NCBI GenBank assembly: GCA_963774765.1
Contig: CAVZGP010000009.1
Span: 1 to 64,000, forward strand
From: Sva-07 sp963774765
GTDB lineage: Bacteria; Actinomycetota; Acidimicrobiia; Acidimicrobiales; Ilumatobacteraceae
DNA length: 64,000 nucleotides
Direction: 5' to 3'
Below are positions 8,530 to 18,321 of this stretch, piece by piece (within the stretch, counting starts at the first letter, position 1; each line of letters starts with the position of its first letter). The notes beneath the pieces are model-generated. The model did no database searches and was not told the origin of the DNA. It saw only the letters and a program-made list of their open reading frames with translations. Position numbers and translations under genes: made by a program.

Positions 8530-11179
8530 GTGCCATACGTCTACGCCTTCGATCACAAGCACCGCCGCCCTCCGATGGAGTACAAGGACCTGCTGGGTGG
8601 AAAGGGGGCGAACCTCGCAGAGATGACGAGTGTGTTGAAGCTCCCGGTTCCGCCCGGGTTCACGATCTCCACCGATGCCTGCCGCGACTACATGCACGGC
8701 GGCTGGCCGGACGGTCTCGATGAGGAGATCGCCAAGCACGTCTTCAAGCTGGAAAAGGCGATGGGACGCAAGCTCGGCGACCCGTTCGATCCGTTGCTCG
8801 TCAGCGTCCGCTCGGGCGCCAAGTTCTCGATGCCGGGCATGATGGACACCGTCCTCAACCTGGGCCTGAACGACCAGAGCGTCGAGGGTCTCGCCCATTC
8901 GACCAACGACGAGCGCTTCGCCTACGACTCCTACCGTCGCTTCATCGCGATGTACGGCCGCATCGTGCTCGGTGTCGACGGTGAACCGTTCGAACACGCC
9001 CTCGACGCTGCAAAGGCCCAGGCCGGCACGACGATGGACAACCTGATCCCCGCCGACGCGCTCAAGCAGTTGTGCGACGACTACAAGGCGATCGTCCGCA
9101 AAGAGACCGGTGCACCGTTCCCGCAGAAGCCGCGCGAACAGCTGAACGGCGCCGTCGAGGCAGTGTTCCGGAGCTGGAACGGAGCGCGAGCGATCGCCTA
9201 CCGCAACCGCGAGAAGATCGATCACGAGCTCGGCACTGCCGTCAACGTCCAGACGATGGTGTTCGGCAACCGCGACGACAACTCGGGCACCGGCGTCGGC
9301 TTCACCCGCAACGCCGCGACCGGCGAGAACAAGCCCTACGGCGACTTCCTCGTGAATGCGCAGGGCGAGGACGTGGTGGCGGGTATCCGCAACACCGAAG
9401 ACCTCGACCACATGAAGAAGCACTTCCCGGTGATCCACGCCGATCTCCTCGAGATCTTCAAGCGGCTCGAGGCGCACTACACCGACATGTGCGACACCGA
9501 GTTCACCATCGAGCAGGGCAAGCTCTGGATGCTGCAGACCCGCGTCGGCAAGCGCACAGGTGCCGCAGCGTTGAAGATGGCCGTCGACATGACCAAGGGC
9601 ACGGGCACCGGCTCGCGTCGCTGGAAGATCGCTCGCGAAGAGGCGATCACCCGCGTGTCGGCCGACCACCTCGACGCGGTGCTGCACCCGCAGTTCGCCA
9701 CATCCGGCAAGGTGCTGGCCAAGGGCCTCGGCGCCTCGCCGGGTGCAGCGGTCGGCGCGGTGTACTTCACCGCCGACGAGGCTGCCGCAGCGAAGGAGCG
9801 GGGCGAGGATGTCGTGCTCGTGCGCAACGAAACGAGTCCCGACGACATCCACGGCATGATGGCATCGAAGGGGATTCTCACCGCTCGCGGCGGGCTCGTG
9901 AGCCACGCCGCCGTGGTTGCCCGCGGTTGGGGCACGCCGGCGATCGTCGGCGCGGAGGACGTCAAGATCAAGGGCGACCAGTTCACCGTCGGCGACACCG
10001 TCGTCAACAAGGGCGACGTGATTTCGCTCGACGGCACGACCGGGCAGGTCATGCTCGGCGCGCTCGAACTGCGCGCCGCCGAGCCACCCGCCGAGTTCGA
10101 GACGATCCTCAAGTGGGCCGACGCCGTTCGCAAGGGCAAGCTCGGCGTACGCGCCAACGCCGACACCGGCGAGGATGCCACCAACGCTCGTGAACTCGGT
10201 GCCGAGGGCATCGGCCTGTGTCGCACCGAGCACATGTTCCTCGCGCCGGACCGACTGCCGGTGGTGCGCGAGATGATCCTCGCGTCGACGCCGAAGCAGG
10301 AGGAAGCCGCACTCGAGAAGCTGCGTGCGGTCCAGGAAGCCGACTTCATGGAGATTCTCGACGCGATGGACGGCCTGCCGGTCACGATCCGGTTGCTCGA
10401 TCCGCCGCTGCACGAGTTCCTTCCGTCGGTTGAAGAGCTGCGAATCAAGGAGGCCGAGTCCAAGAAGGGGCTGAGCAAGAAGGAGCAGGAGCTGCTCGCC
10501 GCCGCTGAACACTGGGCAGAGCACAACCCGATGATCGGTACTCGCGGTGTTCGTCTCGGCGTCTTGAAGCCGGGCCTCTATGCGATGCAGGCGAGGGCGT
10601 TGCTGTCGGCGGCGGCGAAGCTGCGTGAGATGGGCAAGAAGCCGATCGTCGAGATCATGATCCCGCTCACCGTCACTCGCGAAGAGATGGCGTTGGCCCG
10701 CAGCTGGGTTCAGGCCGAGGTCGACGCGGCGCTGGTCGGCATGACGAAGAAGCCGACGATCACGATCGGCACGATGATCGAGACGCCGCGTGCTGCGTTG
10801 CGCGCTCGACGAGATCGCCGAGGTGTCCGACTTCTTCAGTTTCGGCACCAACGACCTGACACAGCTGACGTTCGGCTTCAGCCGTGACGACGTCGAGAGC
10901 AGGATGATGCCGCAGTACCTCGAGCAGGGCCTGTTGAAGGCGAACCCGTTCGACACGATCGATCAGACCGGCGTCGGTGACCTGGTGCGGATCGGGGCCG
11001 AGCGGGGTCGGGCCACCAAGCCTGGTCTCAAGCTCGGGGTGTGCGGCGAGCACGGCGGCGATCCCGCATCGATCGACCTGTTCTACAACGCCGGGCTCGA
11101 TTACGTCTCGTGCTCGCCGTTCCGGGTCCCGATCGCCCGCCTTTCCGCCGCTCAGGCGATCATCGCCGCCGAATCCTGA
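8530..11179 (+). CDS. ppdK: Pyruvate, phosphate dikinase, one frameshift
   Basis: PPDK interconverts pyruvate, ATP and phosphate with PEP, AMP and pyrophosphate. The ~883-residue product has the N-terminal ATP-grasp domain (LLGGKGANLAEM, VSVRSGAKFSMPGMMDT). The swivelling domain has the catalytic His in GGLVSHAAVVARGWG, and the PEP/pyruvate barrel has GLCRTEHMF, IMIPLT and, after the shift, SFGTNDLTQLTFGFSRDD and GVCGEHGG. A +1 shift near 10806 splits the barrel; length is 3n+1. GTG 8530 gives the normal MPYVYAFDHKH start. A perfect palindrome follows the stop. Confidence 0.93.
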
Positions 11180-11185
11180 TCGATC

Positions 11186-11220
11186 GTGTTACATCTGGGG
11201 TCAGACCCCAGATGTAACAC
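11186..11220. repeat. Palindromic hairpin element, copy 3 (perfect 35-bp palindrome)
   Basis: The arms GTGTTACAT and ATGTAACAC pair perfectly around the core CTGGGGTCAGACCCCAG, centred on 11203. It begins 6 bp after the ppdK stop. The arms differ wholly from those of the other copies yet still pair, which points to selection on the folded form or to insertion of different members of one family. Confidence 0.85.
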
Positions 11221-11238
11221 CACTACATTGGCGGCCTC

Positions 11239-13000
11239 ATGGGGATCGTCGACGAGGACATCGAACGGCTGCGGTCGACGGTGTCGATCGTCGACACGAT
11301 CCAGCAGTACGTCGCGCTCGAAGCGCGTCGGGCGCAACTGGGTCGGTCTGTGTCCGTTCCACGCGGAGAAGAGCGGGTCGTTCAACGTCCGCGAGGAGAC
11401 CGGCCGCTACAAGTGCTTCGGCTGCGACAAGGGTGGCGACGTCTTCACGTTCATCCAGGAGATCGAGCATCTCGACTTTCCCGGCGCCGTCGAACACCTG
11501 GCCGCAAAGGCTGGTATCCAGCTCAACTACACCACGACCGGCCAGTCGAAGGAACGCGCGCGACGCAAGCTGCTCGTCGAGGCAATGGACGAGGCGGTCG
11601 AGTGGTACCACCAGCGCCTCCTGAACGACCCCGACGCCCGCGCCGCTCGTGACTACCTCCGTCGGCGCGGGCTCGCGGGTGACGTCGCGCGGCAGTTCAA
11701 GTTGGGCTGGGCGCCCGATGACTGGGACGCTCTGTCGCGGGGGCTCGGAGCGTCGCCAGACGTGCTGCAGTCGGTGGGCCTGGCGTTTCGCAACAAGCGC
11801 AACAAGATGCAGGACTCGTTCCGGGCGCGGGTGATGTTCCCGATCTTCTCCGAATCCGGTGAGGCGTTGGCGTTCGGCGGTCGGATCCTGCCCGGCTCGG
11901 ACGACCCGGCCAAGTACAAGAACTCGTCGGAGACACCGATCTACACCAAGTCGAAGATCCTCTACGGGTTGAACTGGGCGAAGTCCGACATCGCGAAACA
12001 CGACCAGGTCGTGGTGTGCGAGGGCTACACCGATGTGATCGGTTTTCACCGCGCCGGAGTCTCGCGGGCCGTCGCCACCTGTGGCACCGCGCTGACCGAG
12101 GAACACGTCCGGTTGCTCAAGCGGTACGCGAGCAAGGTCGTGCTGGCGTTCGACGCCGATGCTGCGGGCCAGGGAGCGGCGGCGCGTTTCTACGAATGGG
12201 AGCAGGCCCACGCGGTCGAGGTGTCGGTGGCGCGCCTCCCCCAGGGCAAGGATCCCGGCGACCTCGCCCAGTCGGATCCCGAATCACTGCAGCGGGCAGT
12301 CGATTCGGCGATGCCGTTCCTCGGGTTTCGGCTGCAGCGCACCCTGAATGCTCGTTCGCTCGATTCGCCGGAACATCGCGCTCGGCTCGCGGAGGAGGCG
12401 ATGGCGGTGGTCAACGAACACCCGAACGCCAACGTTCGCAAGCTCTACGCGGGCGAGGTCGCCACGAAGGTCGGCCTGCCCGTCGGAGACCTCGTCCAGA
12501 TCGCTGAACGAGGCTCGCGTCGACCGACGATCCAGGTGAAACCCAAGCGGTCGCGTGGTCCGATGGAGAACGCGGAGTTCGCCGCTCTCGTACTGTTGGT
12601 CCAGGACTGGGATGAGATCGCGCCGTGGCTCATCGAGCAGCTCTTCGAAGACGATGCCAACCGGATGGCATTCGTCGCGATGGCCGAGGCCGGCGGAAAT
12701 CTGGACCACGCGTTGCAGGTCGCGGCACCTGACGCGCGTGAGGTGTTGGAGCGCGCTGCGGTCGCCGATCTCAACCTGCAGCCCGACGTCGAGGCCAGAA
12801 CGCTCATCGGCGCGGCGGCTCGACGTGAGTTGAACGCGCACGCCCGCCTCGTCGATCCGGCAGCGATCGAGGAGGACCGCGCGGCCCGGCTCGACATCGA
12901 CGCTCTCAACGACACCGACCGATCGCGTGCCATGGCTGCTGCCGAGTCGTTGCTAGGTTGGCTGGATCGACGGTCAGGCGAGCGCAACGGTGGGAGCTGA
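11239..13000 (+). CDS. dnaG: DNA primase DnaG, one frameshift
   Basis: DnaG lays RNA primers at the replication fork. The ~586-residue product starts MGIVDEDIERLRSTVS. It has the zinc-ribbon CPFH...KCFGCDKGG, the RNA-polymerase core with FGGRILP and YTKSKILYGL, and the TOPRIM motifs VVVCEGYTDVIGFHRAG and LAFDADAAGQGAA. A +1 base near 11318-11321 shifts the frame just before VGRNWVGLCPFH. As dnaG is essential, this is best read as a sequence error. The gene overlaps sigA by 11 bp, a primase-sigma arrangement known from the macromolecular synthesis operon. Confidence 0.93.
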
Positions 13001-14291
13001 CACAGCATCCCTGGACGACTCGGTGTTACGCGGCGTCCCGTTCGCCGGTGTCGACGTCGACGAGTGGCACGATCTCGTCGGTCGGGGCCGGGAATCGGGT
13101 GCGGTCCACGCCGAGGACGTCGCCCATGTGTTGCGCCACGTCGAGTTGTCCGGCGACGTGCTCACCGAGGTGCGTACTGCGATGGCGGGCGAGGGCATCG
13201 AGATCGACGAAGAGGTCGACCACATCGCCGACGACACTCCCTCCGACGGCGGTCGCCGCGTCGTGGTGACCGAAGGTCGCATGGCAACGGCTGCCGATCA
13301 CGACGAAGTGCTGCTGAGTCGGGGTCGTGGCCGACGGACGCGTAAGGCGGGCCCGAAGGGTGACAACAGCACCTCGGACACCGTCCGGCTGTACCTCCGC
13401 GAAATCGGCCAGGTCGATCTGCTCACCGTCGAGGACGAGCGGCGGCTCGCACAGCTGATCGAGGAGGGCAAGATCGCCGCGAGCCGAATCGACGAGTTGG
13501 CTGACTCGACGACCCTCGCTCCCGGCGAGGAACGGATGTTGCTGCGGGCAGTCAACCGCGGCGAGCGCGCCAAGAGCGAGTTGACACAGGCCAACCTGCG
13601 CCTCGTGGTCAGCATTGCCAAGCGCTATTCCGGGCGCGGCATGCAGCTGCTCGACCTGATCCAGGAGGGCAACCTCGGGCTCATGCGCGCCGTTGACAAG
13701 TTCGACCACTCGAAGGGTTTCAAGTTCTCGACCTACGCGACGTGGTGGATCCGTCAGGCGATCACCCGGTCGATCGCCGATCAGGCCCGCACGATCAGGA
13801 TTCCGGTCCACATGGTCGAGCACATGAATCGGGTGACCCGCGTCAAACGTCAGATGCACCAGGAACTCGAGCGCGAGCCGACGGTCGACGAGATCGCCGC
13901 GAAGGTGCAGCTGTCGCCGGATCGGGTGCGGGAGCTGTTGCGGATCTCGCAGGACCCGCTGTCGCTCGACTCTCCCGTGGGTGACGAGGACGAGGCCAAC
14001 CTCGGTGACTTCATCGAGGACGAATCCGTCGACAGCCCCGCGGATGCGGCAACTCGGATGATGCTGCACGACGCGGTGAGTGAAGTGCTCGGCGAGTTGT
14101 CCGATCGCGAGCAGGAGATCGTCCGGTTGCGGTTCGGACTCGACGGCGGTCGAGCCAAGACGCTCGAGGAGGTCGGCCAGGAGTTCGGCGTGACCCGCGA
14201 GCGGATCCGCCAGATCGAAGCGAAGACCCTGGCAAAGCTCCGCCACCCGCAACGCTCCGAACGCCTCCGGGAGTTCCTCGAAGTCGAGTGA
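12990..14291 (+). CDS. Principal sigma factor SigA/RpoD family
   Basis: The 433-residue product is a group 1/2 sigma-70 factor. Region 1.2 reads DTVRLYLREIGQVDLLT. Regions 2.1-2.4 include LRLVVSIAKRYSGRGM, LDLIQEGNLGLMRAVDKFD and FSTYATWWIRQAITR. Region 3 includes IRIPVHM, and region 4 includes ELSDREQEIVRLRFGLDGG and TLEEVGQEFGVTRERIRQIEAK. The N-terminal 120 residues form a divergent region 1.1, rich in Asp and Glu. The GTG start at 12990 lies inside dnaG. Position behind dnaG supports the housekeeping factor. Confidence 0.93.
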   Translation: MGADTASLDDSVLRGVPFAGVDVDEWHDLVGRGRESGAVHAEDVAHVLRHVELSGDVLTEVRTAMAGEGIEIDEEVDHIADDTPSDGGRRVVVTEGRMATAADHDEVLLSRGRGRRTRKAGPKGDNSTSDTVRLYLREIGQVDLLTVEDERRLAQLIEEGKIAASRIDELADSTTLAPGEERMLLRAVNRGERAKSELTQANLRLVVSIAKRYSGRGMQLLDLIQEGNLGLMRAVDKFDHSKGFKFSTYATWWIRQAITRSIADQARTIRIPVHMVEHMNRVTRVKRQMHQELEREPTVDEIAAKVQLSPDRVRELLRISQDPLSLDSPVGDEDEANLGDFIEDESVDSPADAATRMMLHDAVSEVLGELSDREQEIVRLRFGLDGGRAKTLEEVGQEFGVTRERIRQIEAKTLAKLRHPQRSERLREFLEVE

Positions 14292-14327
14292 CGATTTCAC
14301 CAGGGGTCAGACCCCTGGTGAAATCGT
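14291..14327. repeat. Palindromic hairpin element, copy 4 (perfect 37-bp palindrome)
   Basis: The arms ACGATTTCAC and GTGAAATCGT pair perfectly around CAGGGGTCAGACCCCTG, centred on 14309. The first base is the last base of the sigA stop codon. Both arms equal the single TTTCAC-type arm of copies 1 and 2. Confidence 0.85.
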
Positions 14328-14360
14328 GATCCAAACCCGGTCGCCACCCGAACCTCGGGC

Positions 14361-15992
14361 ATGGCTTCTCCCACTCTGTCGAAGCGTTCGATGTCGGCAC
14401 TCGGCTCTGTCGCCGGCCTCGTCGCGGCCGTCGTCGCCCTCGGCGTCGCCGAGCTCATCGCGGGGGTCCGCCAGCAGTGGCGTTCCCCGGTGATCGACGT
14501 CGGCGACCGGGTGATCGACAATGTGCCGCCGTTCGTGAAGGACTTCGCGATCGAGACGTTCGGGACCAACGACAAGCCGGCGCTCCTGATCGGGATCGGG
14601 GCGACGCTGCTGGTCTACTCGGCCGTCATCGGAGCGTTGTCGTTCCGTCGCCGGATCGAGATCGGATTGATCGGGATCGGCGTGTTCGGCCTGATCGGGG
14701 CGATCGCCGCCGTCTCCACTCGCGCCGGTGGGTCGATCGACGACGCCATCCCGACCATTGTCGGCTCTGCTGCCGGTGCTGCGGCGCTGTGGTTCGCCCA
14801 TCGCGTCTGCCGACCGTTGATCGCTGGAGTGCCGTTGGCGGATGCGGCGCCTCCGAGCGACCCGACGGGCGCCACGCTGTCCTCGCCCACCGATGCACCA
14901 CGAGCCACACGTCGTGAGCTCCTGGTTCGCACTGGCGGCGTGATGGCAGCTCTGGCGTTCGTCGGTGCGGGCGCAGGTGCGGTCGGACGCACGATCCGCA
15001 GCCGGTTCTCCGCGACCGAGTCACGCCTGAACGTCGACCTGCCACCAGCGGCAAACGCCGTCGCTCCGATTCTCGACGGTGTGTCGGTCGGCATCGACGG
15101 AGTGGCGCCGTTCGTGACACCGAACGCCGAGTTCTACCGGATCGACACGGCGCTGACGGTTCCCCAGGTGCCGACCGAGGGCTACGAACTGCACGTCACC
15201 GGTATGGTCGAGCGGGAACTGCGCTTCAGCTTCGACGACCTGCTGCGCCGTGATGTCGTCGAGCACGACATCACCCTGACGTGCGTGTCGAACACGGTCG
15301 GCGGTGAACTGATCGGCACTGCCCGATGGACCGGCATTCGACTCGACGACCTGCTCGAGGACGCCGGCGTCGACCCCCGGGCCACGCAGGTCGTCGGGCG
15401 CTCGATCGATGGCTACACGTGCGGGTTCCCGATCGAGGCCGCCACCGACGGCCGCAACGCGCTCGTGGCGTTCGGGATGAACGGCGAGCCGCTGCCGCTC
15501 GAGCACGGCTTCCCGGTGCGGCTGATCGTGCCCGGACTGTACGGCTACAGCTCCGCCACCAAGTGGCTCACCGAGATCGAGCTGACCACGTTCGAGGAGT
15601 TCGAGCAGTACTGGGTGCCACGCGGGTACGCCGACCGAGCTCCGATCAAGCTGATGAGCCGGATCGACTCGGTCGACGGGCTCGGCACGCTGACGCGACA
15701 CCCCGACGGCACCGCAGCGATCGGTGGGGTGGCGTGGGCGCAGACCCGCGGGATCAGTGCCGTCGAAGTGCAACTCGACGAGGGGCCGTGGTGGCCATGC
15801 GAACTCGGTGCCGCGCTCAACGACGACACGTGGCGCCAATGGGCGTTCCGCTGGACGCCGAGGGCGACGGGACGCACGTCGATCCGCTGCCGGGCAACCG
15901 ACGCAGACGGCGTGATCCAGACCCCCGAACGATCCGAACCTCTTCCGAACGGCGCCTCCGGGCACCACCAGATCGTGGTCTTCGTCGAGTGA
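14361..15992 (+). CDS. Membrane-anchored sulfite-oxidase-type molybdopterin oxidoreductase
   Basis: The 543-residue product has four to five N-terminal membrane helices (about residues 10-35, 70-95, 100-120, 130-155 and 185-210). The last helix is preceded by TRRELLVRTGG, resembling a twin-arginine motif. The extracellular part is a sulfite-oxidase fold: DITLTCVSNTVGGELIGT holds the Mo-ligand Cys, RWTGIRLDDLL follows, and LIVPGLYGYSSATKWL is also typical. A C-terminal Mo-co dimerisation domain (about residues 430-543) completes it. The substrate is not known. It heads a SigK-fasciclin neighbourhood. A decayed copy of its 3' end lies directly downstream. Confidence 0.88.
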   Translation: MASPTLSKRSMSALGSVAGLVAAVVALGVAELIAGVRQQWRSPVIDVGDRVIDNVPPFVKDFAIETFGTNDKPALLIGIGATLLVYSAVIGALSFRRRIEIGLIGIGVFGLIGAIAAVSTRAGGSIDDAIPTIVGSAAGAAALWFAHRVCRPLIAGVPLADAAPPSDPTGATLSSPTDAPRATRRELLVRTGGVMAALAFVGAGAGAVGRTIRSRFSATESRLNVDLPPAANAVAPILDGVSVGIDGVAPFVTPNAEFYRIDTALTVPQVPTEGYELHVTGMVERELRFSFDDLLRRDVVEHDITLTCVSNTVGGELIGTARWTGIRLDDLLEDAGVDPRATQVVGRSIDGYTCGFPIEAATDGRNALVAFGMNGEPLPLEHGFPVRLIVPGLYGYSSATKWLTEIELTTFEEFEQYWVPRGYADRAPIKLMSRIDSVDGLGTLTRHPDGTAAIGGVAWAQTRGISAVEVQLDEGPWWPCELGAALNDDTWRQWAFRWTPRATGRTSIRCRATDADGVIQTPERSEPLPNGASGHHQIVVFVE

Positions 15993-16086
15993 TCCGCCTC
16001 CCGTCTCATGCTGCGATGGCGATGACCTGCACCGCATCGCAGCGTGAACACCCACGCCAACTCCCGCACGGCCGACCCGGCCTCGG

Positions 16087-16250
16087 TTGGCCCAGCTCTG
16101 GACGCCGGCCCACGAAGAACGCACCTCGATTCCATGTCGGGCAATTGATGGACATGGAGAGATCCAAACCGACGCACGATCCGAACCACTCCCAGGCGGT
16201 GCCTCCGGGCATCACCAGATCGTGGTTTCGTCGAGTGATCCGCCCCCCGG
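16087..16250 (+). pseudogene. Remnant of a second sulfite-oxidase-type gene, 3' end only
   Basis: The stretch encodes LWTPAHEERTSIPCRAIDG, then a run ending PLPGGASGHHQIVV. This closely parallels the end of the preceding gene (RWTPRATGRTSIRCRATD ... LPNGASGHHQIVV). The DNA match continues past the original stop, GTCGAGTGATCCGCC in both copies, and weakly into the following spacer. This fits an old tandem gene duplication from which most of the second copy was lost. The rest of 15993-16338 shows no other gene. Confidence 0.75.
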
Positions 16251-16338
16251 TTCGCTCGAGGAGTTCCACACCATCGCTGCCCGCAGCGTGAACAGCAATC
16301 CACTTCCCACCGGACATCAACAACAAGGAGAGCCCCCC

Positions 16339-17520
16339 ATGAAGAACCGCAATCGAACACTCAAGCTGGTGTCAGCCGCCGCCTCGCTGGCACTGATCGC
16401 TGCCGCCTGCGGGAGCGACTCCGATGATTCCGTCGGGACCGATGTCCCCGCGGCGACCGAGGCTCCTGCCTCGACCGACGACATGGCCGACATGGCCGAC
16501 GGTCCATTCGGCCCGGCGTGCGACGCCGTTCCGGCCGAGGGCGAGGGATCGTTCGCCGGGATGACCGATGACACCGCAACGACGGCCGCATCGAACAACC
16601 CGCTCCTGTCGACGCTCGTGACCGCTGTGACCCAAGCCGGTCTCGTCGACACGCTGAACAGCGATGGTCCGTTCACGATCTTCGCCCCGACCAACGATGC
16701 CTTCGCAGCGATTCCTGCCGACGATCTCGACGCCGTGCTCGCCGACCAGGAAGTCCTCACGTCGATTCTCACCTACCACGTCATCGCCGGTGAGAGCCTC
16801 GATGCCGAGGCGCTCGGCTCGACCGGAACCGCCGAAACGGTGAACGGGGCCGAACTCGAGTTCGGCACCGATGGCACCACGGTCAACGATGTCGACGTGA
16901 TCTGCTCGAACGTGGTCACAGCGAACGCCACCGTCCACATCATCGGTGACGTCCTGATGCCGCCGGCCGACGACATGGCTGACGACGACATGACCGGGAC
17001 CACTGAGATGGCCGACGACGTGGAGGACAGCGCAATGCTCGAGCCCAGCGGCCCGCTCTGTACAGCCGTTCCTGTCGACGGTGACGGCTCATTTGCCGGC
17101 ATGACCGACGACCCTGCCGGTACCGCAGCGTCGAACAACCCGGCGCTGTCGATTCTCGTGAGCGCCGTCGTCGAGGCCGGCCTCGTCGACACGCTGAACA
17201 GCGACGGCCCGTTCACGATCTTCGCGCCGGCGAACCCGGCCTTCGAGGCCATCGACCCGGTCGCCCTGGACGCGGTGCTCGCCGACAAGGACCTGCTGAC
17301 GTCGATCCTGACGCTGCACGTCATCGCCGGTGACGAACTGTCCAGCGTCGACCTCGCCGCCATGGACTCGGCGACCACGGTCAACGGCCAGGACATCACC
17401 TTCGAGGTCGAAGGTGACGGCACGCTCATGGTCAACGGTCAGGCGACCGTCGGTTGCGCAGACGTGCACACTGCCAACGCGACCGTCCACATCATCGATG
17501 CGGTCCTGATGCCGTCTTGA
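16339..17520 (+). CDS. Lipoprotein with two fasciclin domains
   Basis: The 393-residue product has a lipoprotein signal (MKNRNRTLKLVSAAASLALIAAAC, split lipobox IAAAC near residue 24). A Met/Asp-rich linker follows, then two fasciclin (FAS1) domains at about 50-210 and 240-393. Both repeat the same pattern: SNNP-LS-LV, LVDTLNSDGPFTIFAP, LTSIL-HVIAG and a closing NATVHIID or NATVHIIG. The two domains are clear internal duplicates. MPT70/MPT83 of mycobacteria have the same fold and are controlled by SigK, whose homologue lies next here. The RBS AAGGAG (16325-16330) sits 8 bp before the ATG. Confidence 0.9.
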   Translation: MKNRNRTLKLVSAAASLALIAAACGSDSDDSVGTDVPAATEAPASTDDMADMADGPFGPACDAVPAEGEGSFAGMTDDTATTAASNNPLLSTLVTAVTQAGLVDTLNSDGPFTIFAPTNDAFAAIPADDLDAVLADQEVLTSILTYHVIAGESLDAEALGSTGTAETVNGAELEFGTDGTTVNDVDVICSNVVTANATVHIIGDVLMPPADDMADDDMTGTTEMADDVEDSAMLEPSGPLCTAVPVDGDGSFAGMTDDPAGTAASNNPALSILVSAVVEAGLVDTLNSDGPFTIFAPANPAFEAIDPVALDAVLADKDLLTSILTLHVIAGDELSSVDLAAMDSATTVNGQDITFEVEGDGTLMVNGQATVGCADVHTANATVHIIDAVLMPS

Positions 17521-17564
17521 AGACCTGGACAAAGGTCGGCTGAGTCGACATCTGCATCCTGCCG

Positions 17565-17595
17565 GTGGCGGGGAGGCAACGGGCCTCCCCGCCAC
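17565..17595. terminator. 13-bp stem hairpin after fasciclin gene
   Basis: GTGGCGGGGAGGC (17565-17577) pairs perfectly with 17583-17595 across a 5-nt loop. It lies 45 bp after the fasciclin stop and separates this gene from the sigma factor gene. There is no T-run, as is common in high-GC actinobacteria. Confidence 0.6.
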
Positions 17596-17772
17596 GGGCG
17601 CGTCCGCAGCGCGGTGGGACCGAGCCGGAGACGGCAATGCTCGTCGGCGAGCGATCCGAAGAGCGGCGAGGAGCGAACCACCGGCATGAGTTCGGCCGTG
17701 GCGATCAACCTCGATCGGGTGGCGTGGACCGCGACGCAACGGCTACATCCCTGGCATCATGAGCCGATCGTC

Positions 17773-18321
17773 ATGCGCAGCCCTGATCTCGTGACCCTGA
17801 TGGTCGGTGTCCAGCGTGGCGACGAGCACGCCTTTGCCGGACTGTACGACGCGCTGTCGGCCGTGGTGTTCGGCACGGTCAAGCGGGTGCTCCGTGACCC
17901 GGCGATGTCCGAGGAGGTCGCACAAGAAGTGTTCGTCGAACTGTGGCGGACGGCGGAACGATTCGACCCAGAACGCGCAAGCGTGTCGACGTGGGCCGTG
18001 ACCCTGGCTCGACGCCGAGCGGTCGATCGTGTTCGACGTGAACAGTCGCAACGGGACCGTATCGAGCGGGCTGGCCAGAAGCGCCCGGAAGAGGCGCCGA
18101 TGCCCGACGATGCGGTTGTCGCGTCGCTGGACGCCGAACGGGTGGGCCGGGCGGTCGCTGATCTGCCCGACGATCAGCGAACAGTGATCGAGATGGCGTT
18201 CATCGACGGCGACAGCCACGCGGTGATCGCCGAACGTCTTGATCTGCCGTTGGGGACCGTCAAGAGCCGTGTACGTGGCGGCCTGAAGAAGCTGAGTGGA
18301 ACCCTGGAAGGGGAGCGATGA
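17773..18321 (+). CDS. ECF sigma factor, SigK type
   Basis: The 182-residue product has sigma-70 region 2 (DPAMSEEVAQEVFVELWRTAERFDP, STWAVTLARRRAVDRVR) and region 4 (LPDDQRTVIEMAFIDGDSHAVIAERLDLPLGTVKSRVRGGLKKL). Pairing with an RskA-like gene whose start overlaps its stop (ATGA, 18318-18321), and a fasciclin lipoprotein upstream, match the SigK system of mycobacteria. ATG 17773 gives the usual length; longer starts add no conserved sequence. Its likely targets are the fasciclin and sulfite-oxidase-type genes, by analogy only. Confidence 0.87.
   Translation: MRSPDLVTLMVGVQRGDEHAFAGLYDALSAVVFGTVKRVLRDPAMSEEVAQEVFVELWRTAERFDPERASVSTWAVTLARRRAVDRVRREQSQRDRIERAGQKRPEEAPMPDDAVVASLDAERVGRAVADLPDDQRTVIEMAFIDGDSHAVIAERLDLPLGTVKSRVRGGLKKLSGTLEGER

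Noticed and set aside
8440..10956. Long minus-strand open frame of over 800 codons opposite ppdK
   Set aside because: It mirrors the codons of a clear PPDK gene, is rich in His, Arg and Asp as antisense high-GC frames are, and matches no family.
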